Shown here: positions 61,874 through 64,000 of the stretch, in pieces
How the letters are laid out: the number at the start of each line of letters is the position of its first letter
Position numbering within the stretch: position 1 is the stretch's first letter
NCBI GenBank assembly: GCA_937899715.1
Contig: CALCNX010000122.1
Span: 4,017-68,016 of the forward strand
Source: an uncultured bacterium
GTDB lineage: Bacteria > Bacteroidota > Ignavibacteria > Kapaibacteriales > UBA4661
Length of the DNA: 64,000 nucleotides
Direction of reading: 5' to 3'
The notes under the pieces: generated by a model
What the model was told of the DNA's origin: nothing
Database searches by the model: none
Seen by the model: only the letters and a program-made list of their open reading frames with translations
Made by a program: the position numbers and the translations under genes

Positions 61874-63547
61874 TTATTCCACAATAAGTGGTGTGAAGGC
61901 AAACTTATTGCCGTTAAACAAACCTTTATCACTGAGTTTCAAATCAGGGATAACTAAAAGTGCCATGAAGGAAAGCGTCATAAATGGTGCGTGGAGCTTG
62001 GAACCAAGTGCCTTCGCCTTTGCATCAATGCGGGAATATGCCTCACCAACCGCATAGCCGTCATCGTTGGTCATAATACCCGCCACGGGAAGCGGTAGTA
62101 CGTCTGTGTTTTTGCCGTCCACCGTACAAATACCACCTTCAGAGGCGATAATAGCATTTACTGCCTTTGCAAGCTCTTCATCGCTCGTGCCAACGGCGAT
62201 AATGTTATGGGAGTCATGCCCGACACAAGAAGCAATTGCGCCGCGAGTCAAGCCGAAATTTTTGATAAAACATACTGCCGGCTGCGCATTATTATAGCGA
62301 TTGACGACGGTCATTTTCAGAATATCGCGCTCTGTATCGCCCTGAATCCCATCGTTACTTATCGGAAGTATTTCGTGGATTTCTTTGGTGATAAGCTGCC
62401 CGTCCAAAGCCTCAATAACCCGCACTGTTACGGACGCATGATTGGTACTCACAATATCAGAATTCGCTTCAATACGAAAATCGGATGCTTGCTTTGGCGA
62501 GCAATGAAAATTATTCAGCAGTGGCGCAGTTACACGCTCAATGCGACTTTGTCCATTTTCGGCGACACACTCACCATTGATGAAAGTTCTGAGGGTTTTG
62601 AACTCCTTGAGATTATTTACCTCAATACAATCTGCCGCATCGCCGACGCGCAGCAAACCGACATCCAAGCCATAATGCAATACAGGATTAACCGAGGCAC
62701 ATTGCAGAACGTTCATCACATCGTGACCTTTAGCCACCGAACGGCGTACCGTTTCGTCAATGTGGCTCACTGCAAGGTCGTTGGGATGTTTGTCGTCGCT
62801 GCAAAACATCGTCAAGGCAGGATGGCTGGAAATCAAGGAATGAAGCGCCTCATAATTTTTTGCTGCGGAGCCTTCACGAATAAGAATTTTCATGCCATAC
62901 TTCACTTTATCCAATGCTTCTTCGAGCGTAAAACACTCGTGGTCGGTAGAAATTCCGGCAGAAATATATTTCTCAGCATCAGCACCCCGCAATCCGGGTG
63001 CATGACCGTCCACAGGTCGTCCGAGTTCATGTGCAATACGAATTTTCTCCATGACCATTTCATCACGGAAAAGCACACCCGGAAAATTCATCATCTCGCT
63101 TAAATACTTCAGTCCATCCTTCTCAAACAACTCACGAATATCTGCCGCCGTTACGACTGCACCGGCTGTTTCAAACGTCGTTGCCGGAACGCAGGAAGGA
63201 GCACCAAAATTAAATTTGAAATTAACTCGTTTTGCGTTGTCAATCATGTAACGCACACCCGTTATGCCCAACACATTGGCGATTTCATGCGGATCAGAGA
63301 CTGTTCCAACCGTACCATGCACCACTGCCATCCGAGCAAATTCCGACGGCACGAGCATAGAGCTTTCCACGTGGACGTGTGCATCCACATATCCGGGAAG
63401 AAGAAACGTGTCATAATTCTTATCATCATAGTCAATGGCAGAAATTTTTCCATTGAATAGGTGGAGTGCCCCGCCGCGAATGGTGCGCTCTAAAACGTTG
63501 ACTATCATTCCGCTAAGGGAAGACGAGATTGCATTTGTATTCGGCAT
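61874..63547 (-). CDS. ade: Adenine deaminase
   Basis: Converts adenine to hypoxanthine in purine salvage. The 557-residue amidohydrolase has LPGYVDAHVHVESSML with the metal-binding HVH, VGTVSDPHEIANVLG, the HAPGL segment and DDKHPNDL, then the C-terminal AHDSHNIIAVG-like metal site (GHDSHNIIAVG). Length and motifs match the AdeC/YerA family. The ATG at 63547 has a well-matched promoter just upstream (63585-63616). Confidence 0.95.
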   Translation of the reverse strand: MPNTNAISSSLSGMIVNVLERTIRGGALHLFNGKISAIDYDDKNYDTFLLPGYVDAHVHVESSMLVPSEFARMAVVHGTVGTVSDPHEIANVLGITGVRYMIDNAKRVNFKFNFGAPSCVPATTFETAGAVVTAADIRELFEKDGLKYLSEMMNFPGVLFRDEMVMEKIRIAHELGRPVDGHAPGLRGADAEKYISAGISTDHECFTLEEALDKVKYGMKILIREGSAAKNYEALHSLISSHPALTMFCSDDKHPNDLAVSHIDETVRRSVAKGHDVMNVLQCASVNPVLHYGLDVGLLRVGDAADCIEVNNLKEFKTLRTFINGECVAENGQSRIERVTAPLLNNFHCSPKQASDFRIEANSDIVSTNHASVTVRVIEALDGQLITKEIHEILPISNDGIQGDTERDILKMTVVNRYNNAQPAVCFIKNFGLTRGAIASCVGHDSHNIIAVGTSDEELAKAVNAIIASEGGICTVDGKNTDVLPLPVAGIMTNDDGYAVGEAYSRIDAKAKALGSKLHAPFMTLSFMALLVIPDLKLSDKGLFNGNKFAFTPLIVE

Positions 63548-63584
63548 GATGAAAAAAATATGCGTTGAGAAGAAATTTTATTTG

Positions 63585-63616
63585 CAAATATAGTAGCAAT
63601 CCTGTTATATTGCAAT
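63585..63616 (-). promoter_or_regulatory. Bacteroidetes-type promoter for ade
   Basis: On the minus strand ATTG (forward caat at 63613-63616), a 20-base spacer, then TATATTTG (forward caaatata at 63585-63592) matches the TTTG/TAnnTTTG consensus with one -33 mismatch. The -7 box is 37 bp upstream of the ade ATG. The same DNA read on the plus strand has TTTG at 63581-63584 and TATATTGC 21 bp further, pointing to the tRNA-Val gene. Confidence 0.55.
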
Positions 63617-63647
63617 TCTGTATTTGATACTTGTTATCAATGAATAC

Positions 63648-63722
63648 GGGCGGTTAGCTCAGCTGGTTCAGAGCGCCTGCCTTACAAGCAGGATGTCGGG
63701 GGTTCAAATCCCTCACTGCCCA
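63648..63722 (+). tRNA. tRNA-Val (anticodon UAC)
   Basis: The acceptor stem gggcggt pairs with actgccc (one G-T). The D arm (agctcagctggttcagagc), the anticodon stem (cctgc/gcagg) with loop cttacaa, and the T arm (gggggttcaaatccctc) are all regular. The anticodon TAC in the loop reads GUA and, by wobble, GUG codons. The CCA end is not encoded. A terminator follows directly. Confidence 0.96.
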
Positions 63723-63723
63723 C

Positions 63724-63752
63724 AAAAGCCTCCATCAAACGAGGCTTTTTTT
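63724..63752 (+). terminator. Terminator after tRNA-Val
   Basis: aaaagcctc and gaggctttt arms with an 8-base loop and a TTTTTTT tract, directly after the tRNA. It makes tRNA-Val and tRNA-Leu separate transcription units or attenuates between them. Confidence 0.85.
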
Positions 63753-63772
63753 CTACAATTGATTGTCTGCAA

Positions 63773-63857
63773 GCAGAAGTGGCGGAACCGGCAGACGCGC
63801 TGGACTCAAAATCCTGTGGACTTAACATCCGTGTGGGTTCGACTCCCACCTTCTGCA
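63773..63857 (+). tRNA. tRNA-Leu (anticodon CAA)
   Basis: An 85-base class II tRNA. The acceptor stem gcagaag pairs with cttctgc. The anticodon loop ctcaaaa gives CAA, reading UUG. A long variable arm (ggacttaacatcc) and T arm gtgggttcgactcccac complete it. The CCA end is not encoded. Confidence 0.95.
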
Positions 63858-63870
63858 CTAAAAAAGGAGA

Positions 63871-63910
63871 AAAACCCTTGTAAAATCACCATTTTACAGG
63901 GGTTTTCTCT
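63871..63910 (+). terminator. Terminator after tRNA-Leu
   Basis: aaaacccttgtaaaa pairs with ttttacaggggtttt over about 15 bp (one G-T), loop of 6 bases, then TTTTCTCTTTTT. Confidence 0.85.
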
Positions 63911-63976
63911 TTTTATCCCATAGCAAAGAAATTGACGCTGTGAAATAAGAGCTTGTTTGAAAAGTCAGAAAGTAGG

Positions 63977-63998
63977 TAAAAAAAGCGGGCAAAGCCCG
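63977..63998 (-). terminator. Terminator for a minus-strand gene beyond the window
   Basis: cgggc-aaa-gcccg read on the minus strand gives a stem followed by CTTTTTTT, a standard rho-independent terminator. It implies a gene on the minus strand that ends just to the right of position 64000 and converges on the tRNA genes. Confidence 0.65.
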
Positions 63999-64000
63999 AA

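Overview
The window is a chromosomal segment of a Gram-negative bacterium of the Bacteroidota/Chlorobiota (FCB) group. The evidence is a xylanase with a type IX secretion C-terminal sorting domain, OmpA proteins with PD40 propeller repeats, a propeller/Y_Y_Y sensor kinase with a LytTR regulator, a DUF2911 protein, a thioredoxin-reductase-like ferredoxin-NADP reductase, and two promoters of the Bacteroidetes type (TTTG, about 20 bp, TAnnTTTG). A deep Chlorobiota lineage (Ignavibacteria or Kapabacteria-like) fits best, but this is inference from gene content. No phage, plasmid, CRISPR or defence island is present. The only mobile-element trace is a short decayed transposase 3' end near 4.3 kb.

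Layout. 1-3.9 kb: end of a chemotaxis receptor, a secreted GH10 xylanase with a Tat-like leader, and three small genes (DUF1761, AlkD-like, PhnB-like). 3.9-4.5 kb: non-coding, with hairpins and the transposase relic. 4.5-10.2 kb, plus strand: ABC exporter, engB, mnmA and a PD40-OmpA protein. 10.2-18.9 kb, minus strand: nth, two glycosyltransferases, lptE, an MntR-type regulator, thyX, DUF1801 and kup. 19.0-30.3 kb, minus strand: a tightly packed run of two SurA-like chaperones, an alpha/beta hydrolase, a channel-like membrane protein, a cyclase, tgt, a two-domain phytol kinase/phytyl-phosphate kinase-like protein, an ABC auxiliary lipoprotein, mlaD and mlaF, with a secreted 2H phosphoesterase upstream. 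31-36 kb: a PelF-like glycosyltransferase, a penicillin acylase, a small membrane protein and DUF2911. 36-43 kb: nitrilase, ferredoxin-NADP reductase, a giant sensor kinase and its LytTR regulator, then icd. 44-49.7 kb: hisS, a glutamate dehydrogenase with a histone-H1-like tail, DUF2127, an HDAC-like deacetylase and surE. 49.7-53.6 kb: two convergent orphan histidine kinases. 53.7-58.5 kb: a ScfR-type regulator with a decayed protease domain, divergent from a TolC/CusB metal-efflux pair. 58.6-64 kb: OmpA protein, a small membrane protein, coaE, ade, and tRNA-Val and tRNA-Leu.

The main theme is envelope biogenesis: LPS transport (LptE), lipid trafficking (MlaF/MlaD/lipoprotein), periplasmic chaperones, glycosyltransferases and OmpA anchors. 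Housekeeping genes for tRNA modification and charging, CoA, nucleotide and nitrogen metabolism lie between them. The points that most merit follow-up are the fused isoprenoid-alcohol kinase in the Mla-like operon, the xylanase with both Tat and T9SS signals, the channel with an altered selectivity filter, the regulator whose HExxH site is lost and which is preceded by paired palindromes, the lysine/alanine-rich tail on glutamate dehydrogenase, the two nested palindromic elements, and two short tandem duplications spanning stop codons.
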